Below are positions 41,943 to 52,669 of a stretch of DNA of 64,000 nt, in pieces. Numbering within the stretch: the first letter of the stretch is position 1; the number at the start of each line of letters is the position of its first letter. Source of the stretch: Cornus controversa. Its lineage: Eukaryota > Streptophyta > Magnoliopsida > Cornales > Cornaceae. The translations under genes were made by a program, and so were the position numbers. A model generated the notes under the pieces. The model saw only the letters and a program-made list of their open reading frames with translations, was not told the origin of the DNA and did not search any database. Location of the stretch: NCBI GenBank assembly GCA_026545225.1, contig CM048848.1:22298806-22362805 (forward strand), read 5' to 3'.

Positions 41943-42478
41943 CCTTTCTTCACAAGAAAGTAATTGAGAAGAACCAAAAATCCAATGTCTTGATCAAATG
42001 AAGAATTCTGAAGAAGTCTCTGAACGGTCAATTAGATAGAGAACATCCTAAATATTACTTGTGAATTATCGATATGTGCTCTCACATGTTAAAAAAAATT
42101 CAAAGATAATAATGTTTTTCCCTAAAAATACTTTTAAAAAGCTTTCTCACTCTAAAACTATGATTTTCTAAAATCGTATTTGTAAAGAAAACATAGATAA
42201 GTGTATATAAGCATAGAAATCCTAAACATGCTTGGAAAACAAGTTAGAAAACAATTTAGGACGTTCCATGAAGTTTCAAATAAAATAAAAGCAGAATTTT
42301 CGTCAAAACAATTTCTTATTTGAAATAGGCTAAGTAGGATAGGTCCTAGATTTTGAGAACCAGTCCAACTTCGAAAAAACCCTAATTTTGCAAAGAAATC
42401 CTAGTTTTCCAAAGCCAGCCTATCAAACATAAATTTCTAGTGTTCTCACCATACATACTTGCACTAAATGATATTCGG
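41943..42478 (-). repeat. Partial inverted SIRE-like LTR
   Basis: The sequence matches the middle of the Copia LTR in the orientation of 18102-18690 (for example gaagaaccaaaaatccaatg, aacatcctaaatatta, ctaatttt...ctcaccatac). It is opposite in orientation to the LTR immediately to its left, so the two form an inverted repeat with a ~450-base spacer. Confidence 0.8.
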
Positions 42479-42492
42479 ATAAAAAAGAGTAT

Positions 42493-42620
42493 GTCTTGGT
42501 CTCTGTCCCTTAAAGAGTAAATGATCCTATTGAAAAAAGAGTCCATAGACACCGAGGTCTTGGTCTTTGTCCCTTAAAGAGTAAATGATCCTGTTGAGAA
42601 AAGAGTCTATAGAAGCGGAG
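42493..42620 (+). repeat. 64-bp tandem duplication
   Basis: Two copies (42493-42556 and 42557-42620) begin gtcttggtct and contain tgtcccttaaagagtaaatg. Six or so differences by eye. Confidence 0.88.
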
Positions 42621-42639
42621 GTCTCTCCCTTCTTGCTTT

Positions 42640-44470
42640 AAAATTAAAAAGCGTGTTTTGAAAAATTAATTTTAGAGAAATGATAAACATGATTTTTTTT
42701 TTTTTGATATTTATCATTACATTCCTTAATTCTCTTAATTTTCTTGATTTAAAATGAATTTGAAGGTTTTGATTTCTTCGAAAATACCAATTGTCAGATT
42801 TTATGAAATTTGGATAATGAATTTTGATCCAAAAAGTGGTGGGGCAAAACATCCTGTCATTAAGTAAAACCCACTCTATACAGCAAATTCTTTCTACAGT
42901 GAGCCATACATTGTTCATATATATCATACTAACATAATATACAACTTCCTCTCTTCAGTTCTTGGTTGGATCCACATAACTAGAAAAACAAATTAAAATG
43001 ATAAGCAAAGCTTCTTCAACCACTTCTTCTATCATTTGCTATAGCAAAATTTGGATTATTAAGGTTTGGATTATCATGATTTCTTCTTATTCTACAGGTG
43101 CCACACTATTTTGGCTATAACTATATATATATTATCACTCATTAATCTTAGATTTCTAAAATTTGAGTATATATTGAGTGCCCTAGACATACCACAGTTG
43201 CCAACAACAAACTCTAGTGCGTGGACTTGAGCATCGGTCTTTAACAGCGGCAACACGTAGAAAATAAGCTTTATTTTCCAAAACCTTTTGTTTGTATTGA
43301 AGAGAAATTCTAAACACATTAAATTCTTTGAGATTAGTGGTACAGAAGTCACATGTAGTGTTTCCGATGTGACAATCAAACGTGAAATCAAGTATGCTGA
43401 AATTCAAATTAGGATAAAACCTTTAGTGATGATTAGATACCTGTCTTTGTTCATCACAACTTTACCAAAATGCTTTGAATAAAAAAATTAATTAAGTTTG
43501 TATAAGTTCGTCATTTCAAGGTATTATAGGCCTATTTTATACTATCAGACTAACAATCATTCATGATAAAATTTTACTTTTTTTGGGGGGAAAAATCTAT
43601 TCCTTTGAACAAAATTCTTTTAATGAACCTACCTCACCTGTATTTGATCACATGAGTTTAGATGGATTAAAATAAGATGTGTTGTGCTATGACCAAATCA
43701 AATTTCATAATATTGTGAAATGTTTAATCACCTGATATTTTATGAAGTCTGGGGTTTACAAACTGAATGAAAATTCAAATCAGAATTAATTTGAGATTAA
43801 ATTCAGTGATTCACAATGGAATGGTATGATTTGAAATAAAGAATAATGACAAAATTTTACCTTTAAAGTTAATTTGAAGTGTTAGATTTCCTCAAACAAA
43901 CCCATTCTCAGATTTATGAAAAATGGGAGGGTGAATTTTGATCGAAAAAGGTGTGGGACAAAATTGTTGAAAATAAATTAGAAATTGAAAATACAAGCAA
44001 GAGAAAAATAATTACATAAATTTACATGATTCGATACAAAACTTTGCCAACATTTATAGAGCGCACTCAAAATTTCACCACCAAAAATAATGATAGTTTA
44101 TAATAGAGATTTTTCTGAAAACTTTACAAAAAATAACGACCTCTCTATTCATATGAAATTTAAAATATCAAATATATATAAAAAATAAAAAATATTCTAA
44201 AATCAGACCTAAAAGTCCGGAGAACAACATAACTTGGGCCGACACCCTTAACAAAAACCCACTTTATGAGTCAAAGTCTTTCTACAGTGATATCCACATG
44301 CATAAATAGGCCTTGGCATTGCTTATATATATCATGCTAGCTCAAACATGCTATACCACAACTTCGTATGTTCAGTTCTTCGTTGGAGCTAGCCATATAA
44401 ATAATAAAAATAAAAAAAAATTAAAATGATAGGCAAAGCTTCTTCGACCTCTTTCTCTATCATATGTTGT
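42640..44470 (+). repeat. Tandem duplication of a promoter-plus-first-exon segment
   Basis: Similar segments at about 42750-43070 and 43870-44470 share the upstream word tttgatcvaaaaaggtg-like, the phrase cttctttacagtga-like, a TATA-like region (atatatatcat), and an ATG followed by aagcttcttc. Each copy starts a short hydrophobic peptide. The intervening 43070-43870 contains minus-strand frames (43092-43407) with no recognised family. Confidence 0.65.
42998..43120 (+). pseudogene. Diverged copy of the secreted-peptide first exon
   Basis: The 40-residue frame MISKASSTTSSIICYSKIWI continues with a hydrophobic, Ile-rich stretch. It matches the start of the frame at 44426 (MIGKASSTSFSIICC) but its middle has basic residues inside the would-be signal peptide and it has no following conserved exon that I can find. 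It is probably a dead duplicate. Confidence 0.4.
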
Positions 44471-44566
44471 TTGTTGATGATTTGGATAATCTTGGTTTCA
44501 CCTGCACTTTCTGCAAACGTGAAGTTTATCCCGTCCCGTCCATGTAAGTACCCCTTCTCATTCTAA
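44426..44566 (+). CDS. Candidate small secreted peptide precursor, first exon
   Basis: The 46-residue frame begins MIGKASSTSFSIICCLLMIW and has a clear signal peptide (hydrophobic residues 11-27, probable cut after ALSA at 27-30). It continues NVKFIPSRP. A strong splice donor (gtaagt) lies at 44544 after 39 codons and one base. A plausible acceptor at 44779 leads to an exon encoding QPIEGPWPPAPHP and a stop (44780-44822). Joining the two makes a TAG codon at the junction, so the spliced frame would stop. Unspliced, the frame ends at 44564. No family is recognised. It could be a peptide-hormone-like gene recently broken, or a chance signal-peptide-like frame. A degenerate duplicate is at 42998. 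Confidence 0.4.
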   Translation: MIGKASSTSFSIICCLLMIWIILVSPALSANVKFIPSRPCKYPFSF

Positions 44567-44693
44567 TTATACATGTATTTATAATTTGACAAAATTTATA
44601 CTCACACCGCTTAATGTTTGAAGCATTAAGTTTCAAACCTCAAGAGGTGTGAGTGTAAAGTTTGCCAAATTATAAATATATATATAATTAGAA
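44561..44693 (+). repeat. Long hairpin or MITE in the peptide-gene intron
   Basis: Two 48-base arms (44561-44608 and 44646-44693) are inverse complements with about six mismatches. Inner arms read actcacacc and ggtgtgagt, outer ends ttctaattat and ataattagaa. The loop is 37 bases. The total of 133 bases is MITE- or pre-miRNA-like in size. Confidence 0.85.
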
Positions 44694-44727
44694 TAAATTT
44701 TAAAAAGTGTGAGTGTATTTTGTGGTT

Positions 44728-44760
44728 CTCATTCTCATTCTCATTCTCATTCTCATTCAT
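44728..44760 (+). repeat. (TCATTC)n microsatellite
   Basis: Five units of cattct/tctcat form a simple repeat between the hairpin and the second exon of the peptide candidate. Confidence 0.9.
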
Positions 44761-44779
44761 CGAGTTATGAGTTTTGCAG

Positions 44780-44822
44780 AGCAGCCAATTGAAGGTCCTT
44801 GGCCACCCGCGCCACACCCGTA
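44780..44822 (+). other. Possible second exon of the secreted-peptide candidate
   Basis: Follows a gttttgcag acceptor. In one frame it reads QPIEGPWPPAPHP and stops with TAA. This proline-rich tail resembles the end of a short signalling peptide, but the join to exon one gives an in-frame TAG. See the entry at 44426. Confidence 0.3.
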
Positions 44823-46866
44823 AACCATCGGGTACTTACGGAGTCCCTGAAAGTATAGTTAGTAAACTGAAATAAGCAAAGCAGCTGCTTCACATGTTTG
44901 CTTGTGGTGGGAATAACAGTATAAGATCCATTTATTGAGATCTGAGAGCCTGTATTATACATGCATGTTTTTGGTTTTATATAATTAGCCAAACTAATAC
45001 TGTGTCCAATGTATGTGTGCAACTATCTAATTCAACTCAATTTCAACTTTCCATTTACTTCTTATGTAGAGAGAGCTGTGATAATAAATTGGTAAATGAT
45101 TGATCTGAATAGTCTTATTGTTTATTATGAACATTGAGTTGCTTTTTTAATTAATTCATTGACCCAAAGTAAATGTCTTTATATTGATCCTTGACTTTTC
45201 TTTTTTTTATCTTTCCTTTCCATTTTTTATTTTTTTCTTTTTCTACGTAGTATGCATAACACCTATATCTACAAAATAAATTACGTTTTTCCATATATAA
45301 ATTTCATAATTCCACCAACCCAAAATCAATATTAGTTGGTAACTAATTCAAATTTTGGTCTAATCTCAATGTACTCACCACAACTTAAGCTTGGCCAAAT
45401 GAATTTCCATGTCCATCCCGAGAACAGAGTCTTCAGCCATTAATAATGAAACTTTCATTTGGTAAAAACTCAAGGTAATGTTCTCATGTTTTCTTAGAGA
45501 AATAAAAATACAATTACTATTCATCAAATGAAATTTTGAATTATTCCCTTAAATTTAGATAGAGATATTTTTAAAAAAATGTATTCTGGTCTGCGGTTAA
45601 GATACGGGTTGACCAGTCTATTTAAGGATTCCATGAAAATACGGGTTATCTCGTGAACATAACTGTTTCACTTATATAGTTCTTTCAATCACAAATTGAC
45701 ATCCCTTGTATCATATAGGAACAATTAATATATTCAAAAAGCATTGTGTGGATCGTGCAAGAATTGCAGAAAAGGTAATACTAAAGGATATACACTAACA
45801 GTGACATGGTGGATAAAAAGAGGAGATGAGGATAAGATAATACTCAATTGGAGTTTTCATTTTCCCTCAAATATTCAATACTAGCTTTCTCCTCCTTCTG
45901 TAGAGAGCTGTGAAAATAAATTCGTAAATGATTCATCCGAATAGCCCTATTGTTTCTGAATATTATGTTGCTTTCTTAATTAATTCATTGACCCAAAGTA
46001 AATGTCTTTATATTCATCCTTGACCTTTTTTCTTCTTTCCTTTTTTTTTCTTTTTACTCCGGCAAATAACACACGCAGCCACTTTCTATGATAACTTGAA
46101 CCTTCAATGTTCAACTTTAAAGGCCAATGAGTTAGACTACGTTCTTTGGTGATATTGATCTTGATTTTACTACAACATTTTAGTTTACTTTTCATGAGTC
46201 ATGACTTTACCATTGATATATATATATTTTTTTCCAAAGTTCAAGCAAATGAATACACAGCAACAATATATATTGCTCTTAAATTACTATATTTATATGT
46301 GTTATTATAGTTATGCCGGAGAGTTAAGTTGCCAACTTTTGTAATATGTGACTTGCTTCAAAAAATAGTTCAGGGGTAAATTTGAACATCTGAAAAAGTT
46401 TAGGGGATTATTTGTTTTTTATTTTGATGAGATATAAAAGGTTTTTGGGTCTTTTCGTTTTATTTGATGGGTATTTTGGTTACTATAACTAAATTTTTGG
46501 ACAAAAAAGATAAAATTTTGTCATAATGGAGCAAACGTTACGGCAGTTTAAACCATTAAATTTAACAAATATAATAAATCTAGTAACATACGAAATATAT
46601 TTCTGATTATTTTGTTTTTTATTAGATGTGATTCCTATTTTTCCATTTTTAATCATAATCATGTCCTTACTATTGAGCCTATGAAAGCTATTAAAATGTT
46701 AAGGAGGTCTGATATTAGATCTCTAAGATTTTTTTCTTGTAGAATGCCACTACATGACAGGTTGTTTGGAGGGGTTTCATTGTTATTGAAATGTTAGAAT
46801 TTGATAAGTGTCAATATTTGCAAACAGTACATTGTTGTCACCGCCCTTCAATAACTTTACCACTCA
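44823..46866. other. Gap with one ~160-bp direct repeat
   Basis: About 2 kb without a recognised gene. A block at about 45065-45240 recurs at about 45898-46050, sharing gagagctgtga, taattaattcattgacccaa and agtaaatgtctttatatt. The repeat probably continues the local duplication that created the two peptide-exon copies. The small frames (44765-45022, 45980-46195, 46612-46797) show no family motif. Confidence 0.5.
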
Positions 46867-47357
46867 TTTAGGTTCCGTTTGGTAGGAGAGAAATGAAAGG
46901 AAAAGAAAGGGAAGGAAATTAAGGAATATGTTTTTTTTTTTGTGTTTGGTATGAAATTTTAATAGAAAAGAAAGGAAATGAAATGATTTAGAAGGATAAA
47001 TTAATGATAAATAGTAATTTTTGTTATCCTTCAAAAAAAAATGGGAGGAAATTGAAGAAAAGGGAAGGAAAGCTATCATTTTTTAATGAAATTTTGTTAA
47101 TACCAACTTTGCCCTTATTTTGATAAAAACTAAAATTTATTCTTTTAAATATAAAAGGGTATAATGGTAAAAAAAATTAAATAATTTCCTTTCATTTCTT
47201 TTCCCAAACATGTTAATTATTATTTTCTTTCTTTTTCTTTACAAATCAACCAAACATATAAAAGTTTAACACTATTATTTCTTTTCTTTTCTTTTCTTTT
47301 TTCCTCATTACTAATGTTCTTCTTTCTTTTCTTTTCCATTGTACCAAACATGTTAAA
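46867..47357 (+). mobile_element. MITE-like foldback element
   Basis: The left end tttaggttccgtttggtagg and the right end (complement tttaacatgtttggtaca) form imperfect inverted ends sharing the gtttggta core found at ends of many plant hAT-like MITEs. Inside, a purine-rich left half (gaaaggaaaagaaaggg) faces a pyrimidine-rich right half (tttcttttcttttcttttc), so the element can fold. Coding capacity is nil. Confidence 0.55.
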
Positions 47358-48767
47358 GAAAACTTAAGTTTTGGCAGTAAATTAAGTTTGGAACTGTCTC
47401 TAAAAAGTTTGGAACTTAAGTCAAAAGTAGTTCCTCTGGCCCTTGATTATGCTTGGTGATAGGCACTTACAAGTATTCCTACGATTTACATAGCCAATTG
47501 GTTGAGCACTGTGTATTTTGTGGCATCTGTACCTTCTTTTTAGGGACTGAATTGATTAACATATGAAGTTATGCATGTGGAAATGCACAAGAAGGATGAA
47601 TGTTGAGGGTCATCTTCTGTGGCTGTCCCTGGTGGTGGGTCTTCTCTGGGCTACCTCTTTGGTGGTGGTGGGAACTGAATACGGCTTCATATCTTCATAA
47701 TGATTGAATTGTTTATCAATTCTGTGTTACTTGTTTGGAAGAGGTATGCTTTTATGAACAATAATATTAAAACTTGCTTAATCATGTGATGTAACATTAA
47801 GCTGGAGTACGTGGTCATCGGTGGGATTATTCAGCTGAATGTCTTTTTTCATCAAATTTTCATTCTTTGACCAGGAGATTGTTGCCTATTATTATCTTTC
47901 TATTTTTTCCTTTCTATTCCACGAGCATGGTTGTTAGCTGTTATTGTTTTCAGTGTACTTGTGTGCTTTGAGAGTGTGGTCAGCTTAAAAGATCGGTAGA
48001 GCTCTGGATCAGCGTGATTGTTTGGGAATTGTGTTTGGCTTGGGATTATGTGATAGGTTGATGCTGAAGACAAAATATATCTAACGAGTGATAAAACAGG
48101 GTATGCTTATTTTGTGTTTGGTTTAAAAATGACAAAGGATAGAAAAGGATAGGAATTCCTATACATAGGTCGGCCAACTCCCTTCATGGTTAAGCCATAT
48201 TCTTGCCGGAAGAAGTTGTGATCAAGAACTGGTTGTGGTGGTGATTGAGGATTTTTTTCTTGCCAAACTTATGGAAGATTGGCTATCTATAGCCACCCAA
48301 ACACCACAGGGTGTGGGTTTGGGATAAATAGAGGATTTGGGTTCGTCCATCTTACATGGCTACCCCCAAAATCATGAGGTTCTCTTAGAGGAAGAAACTG
48401 TGGATCCATTGGTGCTTTCAACTGTTGGAGAGCTGGTTGTGGCATATTCTATGGAATAGATGGCATGGGTTGTGGAATAAATGGCTAATTTACTAGAGTC
48501 GTATTTGGAAATATATTAACTTGAGGAGGGTTATAACGCCAAACCTAGGATTGAGTTGGTGGAATCGCTACTGGTGGAGTGTTCTGTGGTTAAGATTCCA
48601 CCTATGGAAAAGTGGTCCCATAAGAGTATAATAATATATTACAAAGAAACTTGAACAATGGTTTTGATTGAACTGGACTATCAAGTGACAAATGGTCGAC
48701 CATCTAATAATTTCTTCAATGCATGTTCTATGACTTCTTCAGGGTTGCTGATGTGGCTAAACTTGAT
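47358..48767. other. Region with a possible gag remnant on the minus strand
   Basis: From 48620 to 48250 the minus strand, read through stops, gives a Pro/Gln-rich stretch (PFIPQPMPSIP, MPQPALQQLKAPMDPQFLPL) like the low-complexity gag of some Gypsy elements. It lies where the interior of the LTR at 48768-50129 would be. From 47358 to about 48200 nothing is recognised. Confidence 0.3.
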
Positions 48768-50129
48768 TGTAATTGTAAGCTTATTTTTGCCCTTTTTCAA
48801 AATATAATTTAACCACTCGCAAGAGCACGAATCTTTGTAGATACGGTTCTATATAAAGGGTATCGATCCCACGAGGACTAGTTGTTAATTGTCTTGAAGA
48901 GAGATTAATTCCACTTTAATTCTAAAAACAAGGTTTTGATTTTTGTTTTAAAACTATTACATGAAATGTAAAAACACTAAATTTAAAGAGTTATAAGTTG
49001 GGAGAGAGAACTAGGGGTGGTTTCCACCACTAGCCATTCACATGTCCATAAATGTAGCAAGCTTGGGATTTATAAAATGAAATGCCTAACAATGTCATTA
49101 GGCTTGTGACCTCAATAACATATCAAAAGATTAATGTGTTTTCCAACCTATCATAACCCATCTTCAACAAGCATAGTTCTTCAACCTAACTAATTACCCT
49201 ACTCTCTAAGTGAACCTAAATGCATCCAAACTACCTCATCTTGGCATGGTTTATATAAGCAAGAACAACACATTCCATTTAAACACCATTGCTTAGCCAT
49301 CACTTACACTTTTTGTAGAAGATGCAAGTGTTGTGCATTCATAAGATGGATTCTACTCTAAGACAAGAATAAAAACAACATCATATGAATATATATAAGA
49401 AATGTATAAGTGTACATCATCACTAGACTAAGTAATCAACATTTAAATACAAATCCCAAATAATGCTACAAAAATGAACAAGTTTACATGGCTAGGGGTT
49501 TCACCCACACCCTAGTAGAGAAGTTAGTTGATTATGGCAGCCTTGCACTCTTCCATTGATGGAGAAAATGAAGCTTCAAGGTCTGGTTCAGCTTCTCCTT
49601 CTCCTCTCCCGAAAGTCTCTAATGTATGGTATCTAATATATGAGAGAAATGGCTCCTTTTGTGCATAATTGGCTACTTTTCATCCTTGGGACCCACCATG
49701 TATATATATATAGCAATATATATACCAACTAAATCAATAATATCTCCATGTGTCTTCTTCAAGTCAGAAAATCCATCCAAGTCGTGCAAAAAGGTGGATT
49801 TTGTTGCAAGTGGGAGAGCAGGTGAGCAAGTGGGCAAGTGGGTCTACAGAATCTCGATTGATCGAGATTGGAATCTCGATTGATCGAGATTTCGATTAAT
49901 CGAAATGCATGTCTCGATCAATCGAGATCTCGATTGATCGAGATGCCTTAGCTTCATTTCTGAATTCTGCTCTTCAACTGCAAATGGCCTCAAACATTGC
50001 TCCTTTTGGTACAAAACCTGCAATACATCAAAAATACAAAAATACCGTAAACGTATCTCGGTAAACGTAATAACGAGACTAACATATGCAATAAAGAGGG
50101 TTCAAATGCATAGTATTGAACACTTATCA
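48768..50129 (-). mobile_element. Gypsy-type LTR, minus strand
   Basis: On the minus strand it begins TGATAAGTGTTCAATAC and ends CTTACAATTACA, after the phrase gattcgtgctcttgcgagtgg that is typical of the end of plant Athila/Tat-related LTRs. It is followed by atcaagtttagcc, a degraded form of the usual spacer and tRNA-Asp PBS. A cluster of atcgagat palindromes lies at 49851-49943. No second copy was found, so it is a solo LTR or a remaining 5' LTR. Confidence 0.75.
49851..49943. repeat. TCTCGATTGATCGAGA palindrome cluster
   Basis: Five copies in 93 bases: atctcgattgatcgagat at 49851, 49873 and 49926, ttcgattaatcgaa near 49891, and tctcgatcaatcgaga near 49912. Each is a near-perfect 14-18-bp palindrome, and the members differ at the central bases. 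Confidence 0.92.
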
Positions 50130-50515
50130 GTTGTTGTCATGTGTTTGTACCCTGCAAGGACTTTTTCCTACTAGGTGACGAGGACCAAAGAAATATCAAT
50201 ACCTGTCCCAAAAATTATAAAATATTAAAAACACTAAAAATGGATCATACTCCTTTTTAATGAGTTAACCCAACTCAATCGTATAAGATACATAGAAGGA
50301 TTACATAGAGTGAATGAGTGTCTATGTATATATAAGATACACACACATACACAGTGTAGGATCCTCTAATCCTAGCTCGTTCTCTCCGCACTCGTCAAAG
50401 ATGAATTTCACAGCTTCAGTTAATAGTTGTAAACATCCCTCAATTCTATGTTCTTTTTCCTTCTCAACAACAGACTCCTAATCGATTTCATTATATTCAA
50501 TATCCTTGTGATATT
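50130..50515. other. Gap without recognised feature
   Basis: Mixed unique-looking sequence. On the minus strand a short open stretch (about 50480-50390, EKEHRIEGCLQLLTEAVKF) may be a scrap of a gene and is contiguous with the frame at 50635-50884 once the SINE is removed. Confidence 0.35.
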
Positions 50516-50646
50516 ATCCTAAGGGGTTGGTTTAAGTGGATAAAGAACTTGGGCTTAGTGCCTAGCAAGTATTAGGTCTAAGGATCAAGTTCTCTATACA
50601 AACAATTCTTTGGAGGTTGGTGTGTGTATACCAACTAGGAAAAAAA
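50516..50646 (+). mobile_element. tRNA-derived SINE with target duplication
   Basis: The 131-bp unit has a polymerase III box A (tggtttaagtgg, near 50528) and a box B-like word (ggatcaagttctc, near 50580), and ends in a short A tail (aaaaaaa, 50640-50646). It is flanked by 15-bp direct repeats tatccttgtgatatt (50501-50515) and tatcttcgtgatatt (50647-50661) that differ at two bases. This is a complete plus-strand SINE insertion. Confidence 0.82.
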
Positions 50647-50884
50647 TATCTTCGTGATATTCTTCTGTTTTGATCTTGCCAAACTCTTCGCCATTAGTTT
50701 CTTCAGAAATTCCATTGTTGCCGATTTCAGAGCATCAAAGTTTGGATTCGTGATATCTAAAATCTTTGTTGCCTCTTCGTGCTTGTCAACAGTTGATTCT
50801 TTTTTGTTTTCATTTTCTTTAATAGTAGGCAAATTACTTCCTACAACTGCTCGACCTCCTTCTGATCACATTCATGAAGATTAG
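50647..50884 (-). pseudogene. Unidentified coding remnant interrupted by the SINE
   Basis: The minus-strand frame contains ENENKKESTVDKHEEATKIL and DITNPNFDALKSATMEFLKK, a charged helical protein segment, and its plus-strand complement is open too. The SINE at 50516 lies in this frame, and beyond the SINE the frame stays open through about 34 further residues when read across. I cannot name the family. Both the SINE and the lack of neighbours suggest a dead gene piece. Confidence 0.35.
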
Positions 50885-50984
50885 ATGAAGATTAGACTTT
50901 TCAAATAGATATGGCAGAATTCGTTAGCAAACCCGATTAACTCACTAAAAATGGATTGATCCATTTTTTAATCTCTTTTTTGAT

Positions 50985-51080
50985 ATGTGGCAAGAAACTC
51001 ACACACCTGCTTTGCCCCTATGAGGACTTGAACCCACAACCTTCTGCGGTGAAACTTTGAAGGTGAGAAAGTACGTATCC
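50985..51080 (-). mobile_element. Possible second SINE (tRNA-like box B)
   Basis: On the minus strand the word ggttgtgggttcaagtcctc is a near-perfect polymerase III box B in a tRNA-like context. No clear box A, tail or target duplication was found, so this is a fragment at best. Confidence 0.35.
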
Positions 51081-51577
51081 TATGTTATAATTTTTGGTTC
51101 TTTTAGTATTCTTTTCACGACTTTACTTTTTAAAATTTCTACTTTGGGATTCATAGAAATAGCTAGGTTAGTATAATCAATTGTTAAATTAAAATAGCTC
51201 AAGTGTGACAAACATGTGATTTTTTGTAATGATAAGATGGGATTTGAAAAGTAAGATGTTTGTACACAATTGTCACAGTTTAATCTTAGGTCAAAACAAT
51301 AGTTAACCACTGAGTACTAGCATCCAAACTTATGTATTCACATTGAGGACAATGTTGAACAAACATAGTGACCATATATTGATACGAAGAGTATGAAAAA
51401 ACACATACTAAAAGGTACAAAAGATGTCAAAATATGTTGACTAAACATTTGGGTTTATTTAGTAGCTAGAATTGTCACGTCCCGATTTTCAACACCCGGT
51501 TAAGAGCCAAGGAAATGGGGGTGAACGGTGATTCTCAAACATCAACACTCCTAATCACAATACCTCCTTGATATCAT

Positions 51578-51589
51578 GCTTTGATACCA
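51578..51589 (-). other. Primer-binding site complement in block A
   Basis: Plus strand gctttgatacca, one base from the standard tRNA-Met complement gctctgatacca, three bases left of TGTCACATCC. Confidence 0.75.
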
Positions 51590-51810
51590 AGTTGTCACAT
51601 CCTGATTTTCGTCTTCCGGAAACCAAGGGTGATTAAGGTACACATCATTATCTCACATCTCTAATCAATAACATCAATGCAGAAGCTTATATTATATGCA
51701 CGCACGTATACACGTACTTTGCAGACTCAACAAAACCCAATTGGGGTCGGTACTTGACGCCTCGTACTCATCCTAAAACCTTTCAATATTTCAACCAGCC
51801 ATGTATTATG

Positions 51811-51992
51811 ATGGATCATAATGCTGGTTACAATGCATCAAAATTACAATGCACCAAACATGTATCGAAACATGTTGTGAAAATCTTTACATTTTGTATG
51901 GAACACTCAACCATTTACGATGCATCGTTATTGGGTTTACGATGCATTGCCGTATCACGATGCATCATAATTGGGATTACGATGCATCGTAA
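51811..51992. repeat. TTACGATGCATCGTAA palindrome cluster, block A
   Basis: The perfect 16-bp palindrome ttacgatgcatcgtaa is at 51977-51992. Degenerate versions (tacgatgcatcgtta, tacgatgcattgc, catgatgcatcataatt, ttatgatggatcataa) occur at about 51808, 51917, 51938 and 51958. Confidence 0.9.
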
Positions 51993-52096
51993 CCACTCAC
52001 CTGCTACAATAACCAATCCACTAAGTGATTACAATCTATGATATCCATATCCAACTCTCAACTTATTGTCCTCATACATTCTCTATAAGGTAAAAG

Positions 52097-52669
52097 TGAA
52101 ATACTCCCTACAATTTCACGCATGAGGTGACCAGTCTCATACATAAAACATAAGGAGTACCTACAACTGATAGTACACAAGCACAAAATAGAAGTGACAA
52201 AAGAAGAATTATAAATGTCAAAAGAAAATTCTAACTGAAATAATAACTAATATTAAATAACCAATATACGAGTCTGAACAGTACAACTTGAAAGCCTCAT
52301 AACTCAAGGATCCCTTAACCAAAAAGAATAAAAGTAAATACTTTATAGAAAAGAACCAAGTCCCTACACTGTCTGGTAAGGATAGATGAATGTCACACTC
52401 TACGAACTCAAGACTTTAACCCCGCGGTGGAATCGACCTGAGACCTAAAATATCAACAAAGTGGGTTAAACCCATGAGAAAGTTCCCTCTACTACCACCC
52501 AGCGATTGATAAACATACCCTCTATACGAGGGATAATAAAATATACAGATGTATACGTATACCATTATCTCATTCAACCCTTGTCCCAAAACAGAAACCG
52601 TCCTACATACGTACCAACCCATTCGTTATCACACAAATTAAAGAACATGTTTTCTAAGTTCAATCCAAA
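52097..52669. other. LTR-like DNA without genes
   Basis: Continuation of the block A LTR beyond the part shared with block B. The word aacccatgagaaagttccctc (52470) is common in plant Gypsy LTRs. No gene. Confidence 0.4.

Larger units (their letters stand above)
51308..52096 (+). repeat. Direct repeat block A of a tRNA-Met-primed LTR family
   Basis: About 790 bases are shared with 55016-55797, for example tccaaacttatgtattcaca, aaaggtacaaaagatgtcaaa and cgcacgtataca. Block A contains a TGTCACGTCC word (51474), then a complementary tRNA-Met-type PBS (gctttgatacca, 51578-51589) and an LTR start TGTCACATCC at 51593. Similarity between A and B stops at about ctataaggtaaaag. Confidence 0.85.

Noticed and set aside
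43092-43407. Two overlapping minus-strand frames with a Cys-rich stretch
   Set aside because: I could not match them to any family, and the two frames overlap with no evidence to choose between them. Left as unassigned between the duplicated peptide exons.
49851-49943. CRISPR-like array
   Set aside because: Regular short palindromic repeats are present, but spacers are short, not uniform and not unique, and the context is a plant LTR. There are no cas genes.
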